From NCBI RefSeq assembly GCF_030518235.1, contig NZ_JAULSA010000004.1, forward strand, positions 62,001-126,000: DNA of 64,000 bases. Reading direction: 5' to 3'. Below are positions 43,445 to 53,502 of the stretch, one piece after another. The DNA comes from Saccharibacillus sp. CPCC 101409. Lineage in GTDB: Bacteria > Bacillota > Bacilli > Paenibacillales > Paenibacillaceae. The notes below the pieces were generated by a model. It did not search any database. It was not told where the DNA came from and worked only from the letters and a program-made list of their open reading frames with translations. The stretch's first letter is position 1. Each line of letters starts with the position of its first letter. The translations under genes were made by a program, and so were the position numbers.

Positions 43445-44674
43445 TCAGCGCCCGGCGGGCTGGTCGGGAAAAGCGGCGCCGCGCCGGTACTGGTTCGGCG
43501 ATACGCCCATCACTTTTTTGAACGCGGTGCTGAAGTAATGCTGGCTGTCGTAGCCGCTTTGCTCCGCGATTTCGTAGATCGGCAGATCGGTCGAGTTCAG
43601 CAGTTGGATCGCCCGTCGGATGCGGGTATGGGTCAGCAGCGCCACGAAGGAATCGCCCAGCTCTTTTTTGAGCACCCGGCTCAAATACACGGGCGACACC
43701 TGAAGATTCCGCGCGAACGATTCCAGCGTCAGCTCGGGATCGCCGTAATAGTCCCGGATATATTCCCGCGCGCGCCGCACAAGCGGCGACAGCTGGGCGT
43801 CTTTGTACACCGCTTCCCGGCAGCGCTTGTACACTTCGGGCAGCGAAGCCGCCGCGCCGCCCACGCTCTCCATATGCGCCTGCACGGTAATCTTGAGGAA
43901 CTGCCGCACGCTGCGCTCGATCTGCGCGGTCATGCCGTCTTCGGCTTCGTCCCACAGAAACAGCAGAAGCAATCCGGCGGAATCGCGGATCAGCATGCTG
44001 CGCCGCGTCCCGGCCAGCTCCGACACGATATTCTCCGCCGCGAACAGATACAGCTGCCGGTCGTTCTCCCGAATGACCGGCTGCGCCGCTTCGGGTTCCG
44101 GCCAGCGCACCACGCACAGCTGAGCGGGACTTGCCGGCGGCAGACCCAGGAACCGCAGCCGCTCTTCCGCCTCTTCTTCCTCCAGCAGGCCTTCCGCCCA
44201 TTCCTGGCCGAAGCGGGCCTGGAGCATCGGGATATTGCGCCGGATCTGCTCCGACGCAAGCTTCAGGTACTCATCCTGCTTCGCCCGGTTGTCGAGATTT
44301 TCTTTGACCCGCAGCAGCACCCCGCGCAGCAGTTCGGGATTAACCGGCTTGAGGATATAATCTTCGACGCCGAGCCGGATGCCTTCGCGCGCGTAATCGA
44401 ATTCGTCGTGTCCGGTAATAATCACGAACCGGCAGTCCGGCAGGCGTTCGCGCAGTTTCTTCATCAGTTCGATGCCGCTGAGAAACGGCATATTCATATC
44501 GACCAGCACCAGGCTGGGATTCAGCTCCAGCGCAAGTTCCAGCGCTTCTTCCCCGTCTTCGGCTTCGCCGGCCACTTCCATGCCCAGCGCCGCCCAATCC
44601 ACGGCTTCTCTCAATCCTTCGCGGATAATCGGTTCGTCGTCCGCGATCAATACCCGATACGGCGCTTCTTTCAT
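43445..44674 (-). CDS. YesN-type response regulator with AraC DNA-binding domain
   Basis: The 409-residue protein has a receiver domain (VLIADDEPIIREGL; phospho-Asp in LVLVDMNMPFLSGIEL near residue 56; YILKPV), a middle region of about 170 residues, and a C-terminal AraC/XylS double helix-turn-helix (LTLESFARNLQVSPVYLSRV; IAEQSGYDSQHYFSTAFKKV; PNQYRR). It overlaps the kinase stop by four bases (ATGA). With the binding protein and kinase it forms one unit, and the adjacent chvE-mmsAB sugar transporter is its likely target (inference). Confidence 0.93.
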   Translation of the reverse strand: MKEAPYRVLIADDEPIIREGLREAVDWAALGMEVAGEAEDGEEALELALELNPSLVLVDMNMPFLSGIELMKKLRERLPDCRFVIITGHDEFDYAREGIRLGVEDYILKPVNPELLRGVLLRVKENLDNRAKQDEYLKLASEQIRRNIPMLQARFGQEWAEGLLEEEEAEERLRFLGLPPASPAQLCVVRWPEPEAAQPVIRENDRQLYLFAAENIVSELAGTRRSMLIRDSAGLLLLFLWDEAEDGMTAQIERSVRQFLKITVQAHMESVGGAAASLPEVYKRCREAVYKDAQLSPLVRRAREYIRDYYGDPELTLESFARNLQVSPVYLSRVLKKELGDSFVALLTHTRIRRAIQLLNSTDLPIYEIAEQSGYDSQHYFSTAFKKVMGVSPNQYRRGAAFPDQPAGR

Positions 44675-46569
44675 GTTTCCTCCTCCTGTTCCTTGTCGCT
44701 CGCAATCGCCGGCGGCTCCGTCAGCAGCGGATGCCGGACCGTCACGACCGTGCCTTCGCCCGCTTCGCTCCCGATCCCGATGCCGTACGCTTCGCCGAAC
44801 GCGAGCCGCAGCCTCGCCTGCACGTTCAGCATGCCGTAGCTGCGGCCGCTGCGCTCCCGCTCGGACGCCTGGCGCTCCAGCGCTTCCAGCGGCTCCGCCA
44901 GCTTGCAGCGCAACTCTCCCAGCCGCTCCGGCTCCATGCCGGCGCCGTCGTCCCGTACGGTCAGGATCAGCGCGCCCGCTTCGGCGTTAACGGCGATCGA
45001 GATGCGGCCCGGTCCCCGCCGCGCCTTGATCCCGTGATAGATCGCGTTCTCCACCAGCGGCTGGAGCAGCAGCTTCAGTACGAACAAGCCGCCAGCTTCG
45101 GTTTCCGGTCCCGCTTCGATATCCACGACCAGGCGACCCTTGTACCGGGTCTTCTGGATCAGCAGATAGCTGCGGATATGCTCCAGCTCGTCCGTCAGCG
45201 GAATGATATTACTGCCTTTGCTGAGCCCGATGCGGAACAGCTTCGACAGCGACTCGACCATTTCCGAGACTTCGTCCGCGCCTTTCTTGCGCGCCATCCA
45301 GTGAATCGTGTCCAGTGTATTGTACAGAAAATGCGGCTTGATATTATCCTGCAAACTGCGCAGCTCCGCTTCCCTCTTCTGCCGCTCCTTCCGTTCGCTC
45401 AACCGGATCAGCCGCCGCAGCTCGACCAGCATGTGGTTGAAGCTGCGCCCGAGCATCCCGACCTCGTCGCCCCGCTTCCCTTCGTAGCGGACCGACAAGT
45501 CGCCCGATTCCGCCTGCCGCATAAAAGCCATCAGCTGGCTGATCGGCCTGGAGATGGAGCGCGACAGCCGCAGCGACGCGGTCAGCCCCGACAAGCAGAC
45601 GAGGAACAGGAAGCAGATGACGTAGAAATGAATCTGCCGCACTTCGTAGCCCGTTTCGCGCGTCAGGAACACGCCCGCGGTCGTCCAGCCCGTAAACGAA
45701 GACGTCGCATAGATCAGCTGAAGCTCCCGCCCGTCCACATTCCGCGTGACCGAGCCGGAATCGCCGCCCGCGAACCACGCCGGCGGCAGGCTGTCCGTAT
45801 ACGGCTCGTCCGGCGCATAGATCACGCCGCCGCTCTGATCCGTGACGGTCAAATAGCCGGTCCGCCCGAGCTTGACGTCGCGGGCCGCTTTGGACACCGT
45901 CCACAGCTTGAGGTCGATCAGCACCACGCCGATCGCCCGCTCCGTATCGGGATCGACGACGGCCCTCACGACCGTCACCACTTCGTCGTCCCGGTAATTG
46001 ACGTGCGAGGTCAAATTGCGCTGCGAAGGCTGGCCGAGGATCGTGAACAGCCCTTCGCTGGCGACCGCCCGCTTGTACCAGTCTTCCCGCGTCAGGTTGT
46101 CCGCCGTCCGGGCGTACAGCTCGTTGCTGACATAGCTGCCGCCTCGGCCGACGACCAGCAGTCCGGCGATCTCCGGGTACAGCGTCGTGTAGCGCTGGAG
46201 ATACTGCTTCAATTGATACAAGTCCGCGCCGGACTCCAGCCCGCCGGTCATAAAAGACCGGATGCCGCTGTCGAAGCCGATCAGGTACGTCATATTCTGG
46301 AGATTCTCCATGTCGCTGTCCAGCGTCTGGTTGACTTTGCCGATCAGCTGGAGCGTGTGGTCCACCGCCTGTCTTTCCAGCACCCTGCTGACGGTCCAGT
46401 TCACCAGGTAGCCGAGCCCGATTGACGGCAGCAGGCTGATCAGCAGAAACAGGATCATCAGCTGGTAGCGCAGACGCAGATCGTGCAGACGCAGTCCCTT
46501 CAACCTTTTAAACGTCCGCATAACCGGTTTCGCCGCGCGGCCGCCGTCGTTACCGTCGTTATTTCGCAT
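44671..46569 (-). CDS. YesM-type sensor histidine kinase
   Basis: The 632-residue membrane kinase has TM1 at about 37-57 (LMILFLLISLLPSIGLGYL), a large extracytoplasmic sensor of about 245 residues (double-Cache-like), TM2 at about 308-328, HAMP, then the His_kinase domain with SLQDNIKPHFLYNTLDTI (phospho-His in PHFLYN). A GHKL ATPase follows (QPLVENAIYHGI; DDGAGM; SYGMLNVQARL). The start overlaps the 3' end of the binding-protein gene by 11 bp, so synthesis is coupled. A second ATG 16 codons in is possible. Confidence 0.92.
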   Translation of the reverse strand: MRNNDGNDGGRAAKPVMRTFKRLKGLRLHDLRLRYQLMILFLLISLLPSIGLGYLVNWTVSRVLERQAVDHTLQLIGKVNQTLDSDMENLQNMTYLIGFDSGIRSFMTGGLESGADLYQLKQYLQRYTTLYPEIAGLLVVGRGGSYVSNELYARTADNLTREDWYKRAVASEGLFTILGQPSQRNLTSHVNYRDDEVVTVVRAVVDPDTERAIGVVLIDLKLWTVSKAARDVKLGRTGYLTVTDQSGGVIYAPDEPYTDSLPPAWFAGGDSGSVTRNVDGRELQLIYATSSFTGWTTAGVFLTRETGYEVRQIHFYVICFLFLVCLSGLTASLRLSRSISRPISQLMAFMRQAESGDLSVRYEGKRGDEVGMLGRSFNHMLVELRRLIRLSERKERQKREAELRSLQDNIKPHFLYNTLDTIHWMARKKGADEVSEMVESLSKLFRIGLSKGSNIIPLTDELEHIRSYLLIQKTRYKGRLVVDIEAGPETEAGGLFVLKLLLQPLVENAIYHGIKARRGPGRISIAVNAEAGALILTVRDDGAGMEPERLGELRCKLAEPLEALERQASERERSGRSYGMLNVQARLRLAFGEAYGIGIGSEAGEGTVVTVRHPLLTEPPAIASDKEQEEET

Positions 46570-47569
46570 AATAATCGTCCACGTTCTCCGGCGTCACGAC
46601 CGAGATGCCCGTATCGACCCCCACAGGCAGCGGAGATACATCGCCGGAAGCGGCGGGAGACGGAATCGTCAGGTCGTGGTGCAGATGGAACAGATACTGG
46701 AGCGACCAGTAGCCCATATTCCACGTTCCCTGCGCGATCGTCGCCGAGATACTGCCTTCGCGGATCATATCGAGCGTATCTTTGTCGGTATCGAACGCGA
46801 TAACGCGCAGCTTTTCTTCGCGCTCCAGTTCTCCCGCCGCTTCGCCCGCGCCTTTGCCCCCGGCCGCTTCGGTCACGAACACCCCGGCCAGATCGGGATA
46901 CTTGTCCAGCAGCTTTTCGGTCAGGTCTTTCGCCACCATGGCGTCGCCTTTGTCGTCTTCCACCGCGACCACCCGCATGCCCGGATACGACTGCGCGACC
47001 GCTTCGCGGAATCCCTGCGTCCGCTCGTCGTGGTTCTGCTGGGACGGCAGCGTTACCACCGCCACTTTGCCTTTGCCGCCGAGCAGATCGGCCATCCGGT
47101 CCGCCGCGGCCTCGCCCGCCGCGTAGTTGTCCGTGCCCAGAAACGAATACGCTTTGCTGCCCGGCGCGCCCGAATCGAACAGCACGACCGGAATGCCCGC
47201 GTCCACCGCTTTGTCGATCACGCCGGTCAGCGACGTGGGATCGAGCGCGGAAATCGCGATGCCCGCCGGTTTTTTGGCGATAATCTGCTCCAGTACAGTA
47301 ATCTGTTCCCTCGCATCGTACTGGGTCGCGCCGCGGTACTCGATCGATACATTCAGCGCTTCCGCCGCGTCTTCGAAGCCTTTGAGGCAGCTTTTCCAGT
47401 ATTCGATGCCCGATAAAAAAGTGACCATGACGTAATTCTCGCCGAGTTCTCCCCGCAGCTCCTCCGAGCGGAACGATCGTTCGCTTTCCGAATTGGTGTA
47501 AACGTGCTGGACCACATACGCCAAAAAGGCGGCAATCAGCACGACGTAAAGCAGAGCCGTTTTCTTCAC
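46559..47569 (-). CDS. membrane-anchored sugar-binding (Peripla_BP_4) protein of a three-component sensor
   Basis: The 336-residue protein has one N-terminal membrane helix without a lipobox or clear cleavage site (ALLYVVLIAAFLAYVVQHVY). A LacI-type periplasmic binding fold follows (ITVLEQIIAKKPAGIAISAL; DAGIPVVLFDSGAPGSKAYS; AGVFVTEAAGGKGAGEA; VIAFDTDKDTLDMIREG). The start is the GTG at 47569, nine bases after AAGGAGGAG. Encoded immediately before a YesM-type kinase, it probably presents bound sugar to the kinase sensor domain rather than to a transporter. Confidence 0.88.
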   Translation of the reverse strand: MKKTALLYVVLIAAFLAYVVQHVYTNSESERSFRSEELRGELGENYVMVTFLSGIEYWKSCLKGFEDAAEALNVSIEYRGATQYDAREQITVLEQIIAKKPAGIAISALDPTSLTGVIDKAVDAGIPVVLFDSGAPGSKAYSFLGTDNYAAGEAAADRMADLLGGKGKVAVVTLPSQQNHDERTQGFREAVAQSYPGMRVVAVEDDKGDAMVAKDLTEKLLDKYPDLAGVFVTEAAGGKGAGEAAGELEREEKLRVIAFDTDKDTLDMIREGSISATIAQGTWNMGYWSLQYLFHLHHDLTIPSPAASGDVSPLPVGVDTGISVVTPENVDDYYAK

Positions 47570-47690
47570 GGGGACGTTCTCCTCCTTGTATTCGCCTGCG
47601 CGGCCTGCGCCGCCGTTCACCCTACAGTGTATCCAAATCCGATCGCGAAAAAAAGAGCGGACAGCCCGCGGATCATTCGCCCGGAAAAAG

Positions 47691-47734
47691 GCAAAACCGT
47701 ACCCGCGCATCGGGATCCCCCGCGGCGGGTACGG
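47691..47734 (-). terminator. terminator of the chvE-mmsA-mmsB operon
   Basis: CCGTACCCGC (47697-47706) pairs with GCGGGTACGG (47725-47734). Reading leftward the stem is followed by TTTTGCCTTTTT. It separates the ABC operon from the sensor operon. Confidence 0.8.
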
Positions 47735-47769
47735 CTGACAGCCGCTTAAAGAGTTGACGTCAATCCGGA

Positions 47770-48933
47770 TCAGGCGACTCTTTTGTTTTTGTTGTAAATA
47801 TCGAACGCCACCGCGAGCAGCAGCACCAGGCCTTTGATGCCCTGCTGCCAGTCGATGCCGAGGCCGATCAGAGACATGCCGTTGTTGAGCACGCCCATGA
47901 CCAGGCCGCCGATGATCGCGCCGAATACGGTGCCGATGCCGCCGGAAGCGGACGCCCCGCCGATAAAGCAGGCCGCGATCGCGTCGAGTTCGAAGTTGGT
48001 GCCGGCTTTCGGCGTCGCCGCGTTCAGACGGGCCGCGAAGATCAGGCCGCTGACGGCGGCCAGCATGCCCATATTGACGAAGACCCAGAACGTGACTTTT
48101 TTCGTTTTGACGCCCGACAATCCCGCCGCTTTCTCGTTGCCGCCCAGCGCGTAGATATGCCGGCCCATTACGGTCTTGTTCATCACGAACGAATAGGCGA
48201 GCACCAGGATGAACAGCAGCACCAGGATATTCGGAATGCCCGCGTAGCTCGCCAGCATGAACGTGAACACGTTGATGACGATCGCGATCACGGCCAGCTT
48301 GAGAATGAACAGTCCGTTCGAAGACGTTTCGAACTTATACTTGGCCTGCTCGCGGCGTCCGCGCAGCTCGTTCAGGACGAACAGCACCGTGAACACGATG
48401 CCCGCCAGGATCGCGACCATATTGGTCGCCGTATCGGCCAGGTTCGGCAGGAAGCCGGCGCTGATCTTGGTGAATCCGCCCGGGAACGGCGAGATCGACT
48501 GCCCTTCCAGCACGATCATGGTCAGGCCGCGGAACAGCAGCATGCCGGCCAGCGTCACGATAAACGCCGGTATCTTGACGTACGCGACCCAGAAGCCCTG
48601 CCAGGCGCCGATCAATCCGCCGACGACCAGCGAAGCGATTACGGCGATCCAGGCCGGAAGGCCCCAGTCCACCATCATGATCGCGGAGATCGCGCCGACG
48701 AACGCCGCGACCGAGCCGACGGACAGATCGATATGCCCGGTGATGATGACGAGCACCATGCCGATCGCGAGCACGAGAATGTAGCTGTTTTGCAGAATCA
48801 GGTTCGTGATATTGATAGGCTTGACGAGCAGGCCGCCGGTCAGCGCCGTAAACAGAATCATGATGACCACGAGGGCGATAATCATGCCGTACTGACGGAC
48901 ATTGCTTTTAAACAGTTTGTTGATCGCTTCCAC
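47770..48933 (-). CDS. mmsB: multiple monosaccharide ABC transporter permease
   Basis: The 387-residue protein belongs to the BPD_transp_2 (ribose/xylose) family and has about ten to eleven membrane helices. Typical segments are [40 protein letters not shown] and [20 protein letters not shown]. Its length exceeds RbsC and matches the XylH/GguB subgroup. The start is GTG (48931-48933), seven bases after CTGGAGGGG, inside the end of the ATPase gene (26-bp overlap). Confidence 0.93.
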   Translation of the reverse strand: MEAINKLFKSNVRQYGMIIALVVIMILFTALTGGLLVKPINITNLILQNSYILVLAIGMVLVIITGHIDLSVGSVAAFVGAISAIMMVDWGLPAWIAVIASLVVGGLIGAWQGFWVAYVKIPAFIVTLAGMLLFRGLTMIVLEGQSISPFPGGFTKISAGFLPNLADTATNMVAILAGIVFTVLFVLNELRGRREQAKYKFETSSNGLFILKLAVIAIVINVFTFMLASYAGIPNILVLLFILVLAYSFVMNKTVMGRHIYALGGNEKAAGLSGVKTKKVTFWVFVNMGMLAAVSGLIFAARLNAATPKAGTNFELDAIAACFIGGASASGGIGTVFGAIIGGLVMGVLNNGMSLIGLGIDWQQGIKGLVLLLAVAFDIYNKNKRVA

Positions 48934-50467
48934 GCTTAACCCCTCCAGTATTGGTCATGTATTTCATCAGCGTTTCCTGCGACGCCTGCTCGCGGCCGAC
49001 TTCGCCCGTGATCCGGCCGGCGTTCATGACGTAGATCCGGTCGCTGAGCCCGATCACTTCCGGCAGTTCCGACGAGATCACGAGCACGGCTTTGCCCTGG
49101 GCGGCGAGCTGATGAATAATCGTATAGATTTCGTATTTGGCGCCGACGTCGATGCCCCGCGTGGGCTCGTCCAGGATCAGGATATCCGGTCCGGCGAAGA
49201 TCCATTTGCCGAGTACGACTTTCTGCTGGTTGCCGCCGCTCAGATTGCCCGTTTTTTGCAGGATGCTCGGCGCTTTGATATTCATGCGCTTGCGCATATC
49301 CTCGGCCACCAGCACTTCTTCGTGCTCGTTGACGACCGCGCGCCTGGTCAGCTTGCCGATACCGGTCAGCGAGATGTTGCGCTTGATATCGTCCATCAGG
49401 ATCAGCCCGTATTCTTTGCGGTCTTCGGTCACATACGCGAAGCCGTTCCCGATCGCCTGGTTGACGGTGTCGTTGCGAATCTCCCGGCCGTCCTTGAGCA
49501 GCTTTCCGCTGATATTGCGTCCGTACGCTTTGCCGAAAATGCTCATCGCAAGTTCCGTCCGTCCCGCGCCCATCAGCCCCGCGATCCCCACGATTTCGCC
49601 GTGGCGAAGCGTCATGTTGATGCTGTCGAGCGCTTTGCGGTCGGGATGATGTTCGTGATAAACCGTCCAGTCCCGCACTTCGAGCGCCACATCGCCGATC
49701 TCCGGCTTGCGTTCGGGGAAGCGCTGCGTCATATCGCGTCCAACCATGCCGCTGATAATCCGGTCTTCCGTTACCTGATCGGCTTGCATATCCATCGTTT
49801 CGATCGTATGTCCGTCGCGCAGAATCGTGATCGAGTCCGAGACTTTCGACACTTCGTTGAGCTTGTGGGAAATCAGGATGCAGGTCATGCCTTCGCGCTT
49901 GAACTCCAGCATCAGCCGCAGCAGATTCTCGCTGTCGTTTTCGTTGAGCGCCGCGGTGGGTTCGTCGAGAATTAGCAGCTTGACCTTTTTGGACAGCGCT
50001 TTGGCGATCTCGACCAGCTGCTGCTTGCCGACGCCGATATCGCCGACGAGCGTGTTCGGATTCTCGCTCAAGCCGACTTTTTTGAGCAGTTCGCCGGTGC
50101 GCACGATCGTTTCGTTCCAGTCGATGACGCCTTTTCTCGCCCGCTCGTTGCCCAGAAAGATATTCTCGGCGATCGACAAATACGGAATCAGCGCCAGTTC
50201 CTGGTGGATAATCACAATGCCTTTTTCTTCGCTCTGCTTGATGTCTTTGAATTCGCACGTCTGTCCTTCGAACAGGATATCGCCTTCGTAGCCGCCGAAC
50301 GGATATACGCCGCTCAGCACTTTCATCAGGGTCGATTTGCCCGCGCCGTTCTCGCCGCACAGCGAATGGATCTCGCCCTGGCGCACCCGGATATTTACGT
50401 CATCCAGCGCTTTGACGCCCGGGAACGTTTTGACGATGCCGCGCATTTCCAAGATATACTCCGACAT
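48908..50467 (-). CDS. mmsA: multiple monosaccharide ABC transporter ATP-binding protein
   Basis: The 519-residue protein has two ABC domains. The first has Walker [13 protein letters not shown], signature [13 protein letters not shown] and Walker [12 protein letters not shown]. The second has the degenerate A-site [12 protein letters not shown], signature [14 protein letters not shown] and Walker [18 protein letters not shown]. This tandem layout is typical of the sugar (RbsA/XylG/GguA) group. The start ATG follows AGGAGGGA. It energises the MmsB permease. Confidence 0.95.
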   Translation of the reverse strand: MSEYILEMRGIVKTFPGVKALDDVNIRVRQGEIHSLCGENGAGKSTLMKVLSGVYPFGGYEGDILFEGQTCEFKDIKQSEEKGIVIIHQELALIPYLSIAENIFLGNERARKGVIDWNETIVRTGELLKKVGLSENPNTLVGDIGVGKQQLVEIAKALSKKVKLLILDEPTAALNENDSENLLRLMLEFKREGMTCILISHKLNEVSKVSDSITILRDGHTIETMDMQADQVTEDRIISGMVGRDMTQRFPERKPEIGDVALEVRDWTVYHEHHPDRKALDSINMTLRHGEIVGIAGLMGAGRTELAMSIFGKAYGRNISGKLLKDGREIRNDTVNQAIGNGFAYVTEDRKEYGLILMDDIKRNISLTGIGKLTRRAVVNEHEEVLVAEDMRKRMNIKAPSILQKTGNLSGGNQQKVVLGKWIFAGPDILILDEPTRGIDVGAKYEIYTIIHQLAAQGKAVLVISSELPEVIGLSDRIYVMNAGRITGEVGREQASQETLMKYMTNTGGVKRGSDQQTV

Positions 50468-50489
50468 GGCCGCGTCCCTCCTTCTTTTT

Positions 50490-51575
50490 TTATTTCAGGC
50501 CGATTTCTTCTTTGGTGTAGTAGTCCTGGTCCACGATTTCTTCCTGCACGTTGTCTTTGTCGACCGATACCGGATCGAGCAGGTACGCCGGCACGACTTT
50601 GACGCCGTTGTCGTACGACTCCGTATCGTTCACTTCCGCTTCCTGCCCCTGCAGCACGCTTTCCACCATACTCACCGTCTGCTGCGCCAGCTTGCGGGTA
50701 TCTTTGAACACCGTCTGCGTTTGTTCGCCGGCCACGATCGATTTGACCGAAGCGAGTTCGGCGTCCTGTCCGGTAATGACCGGCAGAGGGTTCGAAGACG
50801 AACCGTAGCCGATGCCTTTGAGCGACGACAGAATCCCGATGCTGATTCCGTCGTACGGCGACAGCACCGCATCGACGTGCTCGCTCGAATAATAGGCGCT
50901 GAGCAGATTGTCCATCCGCGTCTGGGCGAGCGCCCCGTCCCAGCGCAGCGTGGCGATCTGGGCCATCGTCGTCTGCTTGCTGCGCACGACCAGCTTGCCG
51001 GAATCCATGTAAGGCTGAAGAATCGACATCGCCCCGTCATAGAAAAAGTATGCGTTGTTGTCGTCCGGCGATCCGCCGAACAGCTCGATATTGAACGGGC
51101 CTTTGCCGTCTTTGAGTCCCAGTTTGCTCTCGATATACGAAGCTTGCAGCACGCCCACCTTGAAGTTGTCGAACGTCGAATAATAGCTGATATAAGGCGT
51201 GTTGCGGATCAGCCGGTCGTAAGCGATCACCCGGATGCCCCGGTCGTGCGCTTTGCCGATGACGTCGGTCAGCGTGTTGCCATCCACCGCCGCGATCACG
51301 ATCACGTCCACGCCTTTGGTGATCATATTTTCGATCTGCGAGATCTGGTTCTCGACCACGTCTTCCGCGTACTGCAAATCGGTTTTGTAGCCTTTTTCTT
51401 CGAACAGCTTCCGCATATTGCTGCCGTCCGCGACCCAGCGCTCCGACGACTTGGTCGGCATCGACAGGCCGATATACCCTTTCTCCGCGCTTCCCGCGCT
51501 GCTTTCGGCCAGATTGCAGCCGGCCAGGACGGCCGTCAGCACCAGCGTCAGCAGAAGCGCCGCTATTCTTCTCAT
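50490..51575 (-). CDS. chvE: sugar-binding lipoprotein of the multiple monosaccharide transporter
   Basis: The 361-residue protein has a lipoprotein signal ([20 protein letters not shown], lipobox VLAGC). The rest is a XylF/ChvE-like binding fold: [74 protein letters not shown], and [15 protein letters not shown]. Known ChvE-type proteins bind several aldoses such as xylose, arabinose, glucose or galactose; specificity here is unknown. It is the first gene of the operon. Confidence 0.94.
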   Translation of the reverse strand: MRRIAALLLTLVLTAVLAGCNLAESSAGSAEKGYIGLSMPTKSSERWVADGSNMRKLFEEKGYKTDLQYAEDVVENQISQIENMITKGVDVIVIAAVDGNTLTDVIGKAHDRGIRVIAYDRLIRNTPYISYYSTFDNFKVGVLQASYIESKLGLKDGKGPFNIELFGGSPDDNNAYFFYDGAMSILQPYMDSGKLVVRSKQTTMAQIATLRWDGALAQTRMDNLLSAYYSSEHVDAVLSPYDGISIGILSSLKGIGYGSSSNPLPVITGQDAELASVKSIVAGEQTQTVFKDTRKLAQQTVSMVESVLQGQEAEVNDTESYDNGVKVVPAYLLDPVSVDKDNVQEEIVDQDYYTKEEIGLK

Positions 51576-51902
51576 CTCCGAGTTCCTCCCCGTATGCCGT
51601 CGTAGATAGCGCTTCCAATTTGCCTGCGCCGTCTTTTTCGTTTACGTGTTCCAGCATAGCATCGCTTTTCCGGGGGGTCTTTATACGGAACCGAACCTTT
51701 TTTATAAAAATTTAACTTTTGCGCGGCGATTTCGAGTTTGGAGCCGGAATGAGGAAGAAGATAAAACAGAAAAAGGCCGGGGCTATGGAAAGTCGAGGAT
51801 CGAAGCAGGCGATTTGACAGTTTTACGTGCGTTTTATATGATAATGATTATCATTTTCGTATAAATATTCGTTTATTATCCCATTTTACATAGGAGGTTA
51901 TT
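51576..51902. other. divergent intergenic region between chvE and the iron-binding lipoprotein
   Basis: 327 bases without a gene. The right half holds the Fur-controlled promoter (51814-51853). The left half should hold the chvE promoter, but I could not identify one with confidence. Confidence 0.6.
51814..51853 (+). promoter_or_regulatory. sigma-A promoter overlapped by a Fur box
   Basis: A perfect TTGACA (51814-51819) and TATGAT (51837-51842) are 17 bp apart. The perfect 7-1-7 inverted repeat TGATAATGATTATCA (51839-51853) covers the -10 end and the transcription start. It is the classical Fur/PerR-family 7-1-7 core, so the downstream gene should be repressed when iron is plentiful. Confidence 0.88.
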
Positions 51903-52943
51903 ATGTTTTCCCGCTTCTCTTATTCTTCGTTCTCAATCGTGCGCCGTACTTCTCTGCCGCTCGCGCTCTGCGCGCTGACGCTGACTGTGGGCTGCTCGGC
52001 CGGCGCTCCGGCGGCGCAGCCCCGGTCTTCGGCAGGCTCCGATTCCGACGCCGCGCAAACGACGCAGGATGCGAAATCGCCGGCCGCGGCTTCGCGCGTC
52101 GTCAAGCATCTGGGCGGCGAAACGACGATTACCGGAACGCCGCAGCGAATCGCCGTGCTGGATTATCGCCTTGCCGACTCGCTGAGCGCGCTCGGGCTCA
52201 AACCTTATGCCATGAATACTTATCTCGGCGACACGCAGCTGCCTTATATGGACGCGGATGCGTTGGCGGGCGTACAGCCGCTCGGCGACGAAACCAACCT
52301 GGAAGCCGTGCTGGCCGCCAAACCGGACCTGATTATCGCGCGCGAACCGGATCTGGAAAAATACGATCAGCTGACCGCGATTGCTCCGACGCTGGTCGTC
52401 GGCAATCCGGCGCAGAACTGGAAAAGCGACCTGCTGGCGTTTGGGGATATGCTGGAACGCCGTCCGCAGGCGGAAGAATGGATCGCGAATTACGAAGCGA
52501 AAGCCGCGGATGTCCGGGCGGACATCGACAAAGTCGTGCCGGAAGGCAGCACTTTCCTTTACCTGCGCGTACTGCCCAAAGAAATTCGGGTTCACGCGCC
52601 GGACAAAGCGCTGGCGGAAGTCTTGAACGGGGAGCTGAAGCTTGCGGCGGCCAAAGGCGTGGAGAAGATCGACAACATCGAAGCGATCTCGCTTGAAGTG
52701 CTGCCGGACTTCGACGCCGATTATATCTTTATGCAGGTAGGCTTCCCGGAAGCCGAAGGCGACGACGACGCCAAGCAGAACCTGAGCCGGATTCAACAGA
52801 GTTCGATCTGGCAAAATCTCAAAGCCGTCAAAGCCGGCCATGTGTACGAGGTTCCGCACTGGGCGATCAGCGATTATCCGAATATCAAGGACCGTTCGCT
52901 GGACCTGGTAAGGGAAGCGCTGACGGGGGCGGATCGAGAATAG
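51903..52943 (+). CDS. iron-siderophore ABC transporter substrate-binding lipoprotein
   Basis: Captures a ferric siderophore at the cell surface. The 346-residue protein has a lipoprotein signal ending LTVGC at about residue 31, a Ser/Ala/Gln-rich tether, then a FecB/FhuD-like class III binding fold (TITGTPQRIAVLDYRLADSL, VLAAKPDLIIAREPDLEKYD, KAVKAGHVYEVPHW). The start ATG follows TAGGAGG, and the Fur box sits directly upstream. No permease or ATPase gene is next to it, so it must work with a transporter encoded elsewhere, as is common for Bacillales siderophore receptors. Confidence 0.92.
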   Translation: MFSRFSYSSFSIVRRTSLPLALCALTLTVGCSAGAPAAQPRSSAGSDSDAAQTTQDAKSPAAASRVVKHLGGETTITGTPQRIAVLDYRLADSLSALGLKPYAMNTYLGDTQLPYMDADALAGVQPLGDETNLEAVLAAKPDLIIAREPDLEKYDQLTAIAPTLVVGNPAQNWKSDLLAFGDMLERRPQAEEWIANYEAKAADVRADIDKVVPEGSTFLYLRVLPKEIRVHAPDKALAEVLNGELKLAAAKGVEKIDNIEAISLEVLPDFDADYIFMQVGFPEAEGDDDAKQNLSRIQQSSIWQNLKAVKAGHVYEVPHWAISDYPNIKDRSLDLVREALTGADRE

Positions 52944-52961
52944 GATCCGAGATCGGGTTGC

Positions 52962-53158
52962 GAATAAAAATAACGTCTCCAGTACAACTATTTTAGCTCC
53001 GGAGCGGCGATTATACGAAATAACGGCGCATGTACACTTATTTTCGCGTTCTCAGGGGGAATCGGGACTTTTAGGCAAAAATAAGTGTACCGGGGTCGTT
53101 ATTTCGTGGATCTGTCGTTATTGTGGACAGATAGCTGCACCTGTGCAGCTTTTCTTCC
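52962..53158. repeat. group of four ~25-nt palindromic intergenic motifs (region III)
   Basis: Motifs near 52962, 53015, 53077 and 53125: AATAACGTCTCCAGTACAAC, AATAACGGCGCATGTACACT, its reverse-complement-like form AATAAGTGTACCGGGGTCGT, and the almost perfect palindrome AGCTGCACCTGTGCAGCT. They are the same family as regions I and II, with similar spacing of about 50-60 bp. Confidence 0.65.
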
Positions 53159-53411
53159 AATGCACAGATCCATCTGCTTAACCGCTCGGCCCACTGTCCG
53201 GTCGCACGCTCGTCTTTTTTCTCCGCAGAGCGCCGCGCTTTCTTCACAGGCGATTTTGATCCTCCGCGCGATTTTCTTGCTTGCCGATTCGGCTCCGCCG
53301 CCGATCTCCGGCTTTCATCTACGCTTCCATCGTTTTCTTTCCGAGTCTCCGCAGTCTCTCCCTGTCTTTCTCCACTGCCGCCTACCGGCCCTCTCCTTCC
53401 GCGTTCGTTAT
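53159..53411. other. remaining intergenic sequence before the DUF554 gene
   Basis: C/T-rich sequence without a credible gene. A 357-bp open frame crosses it but has no ribosome site and overlaps the repeat motifs. The promoter candidate at 53412-53440 follows. Confidence 0.5.
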
Positions 53412-53440
53412 TGTCGCGGCGCGCAATCGGGATTAGAATA
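53412..53440 (+). promoter_or_regulatory. putative promoter of the DUF554-phosphatase pair
   Basis: TTGTCG (53412-53417), a 17-bp spacer and TAGAAT (53435-53440) lie about 60 bp before the DUF554 start. Confidence 0.45.
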
Positions 53441-53502
53441 AGAGGAATGCCGAAGATTTCGGCGATTCAAGCTCAAGCCGTTCGGCAAGGAGGAGAATTT
53501 CA

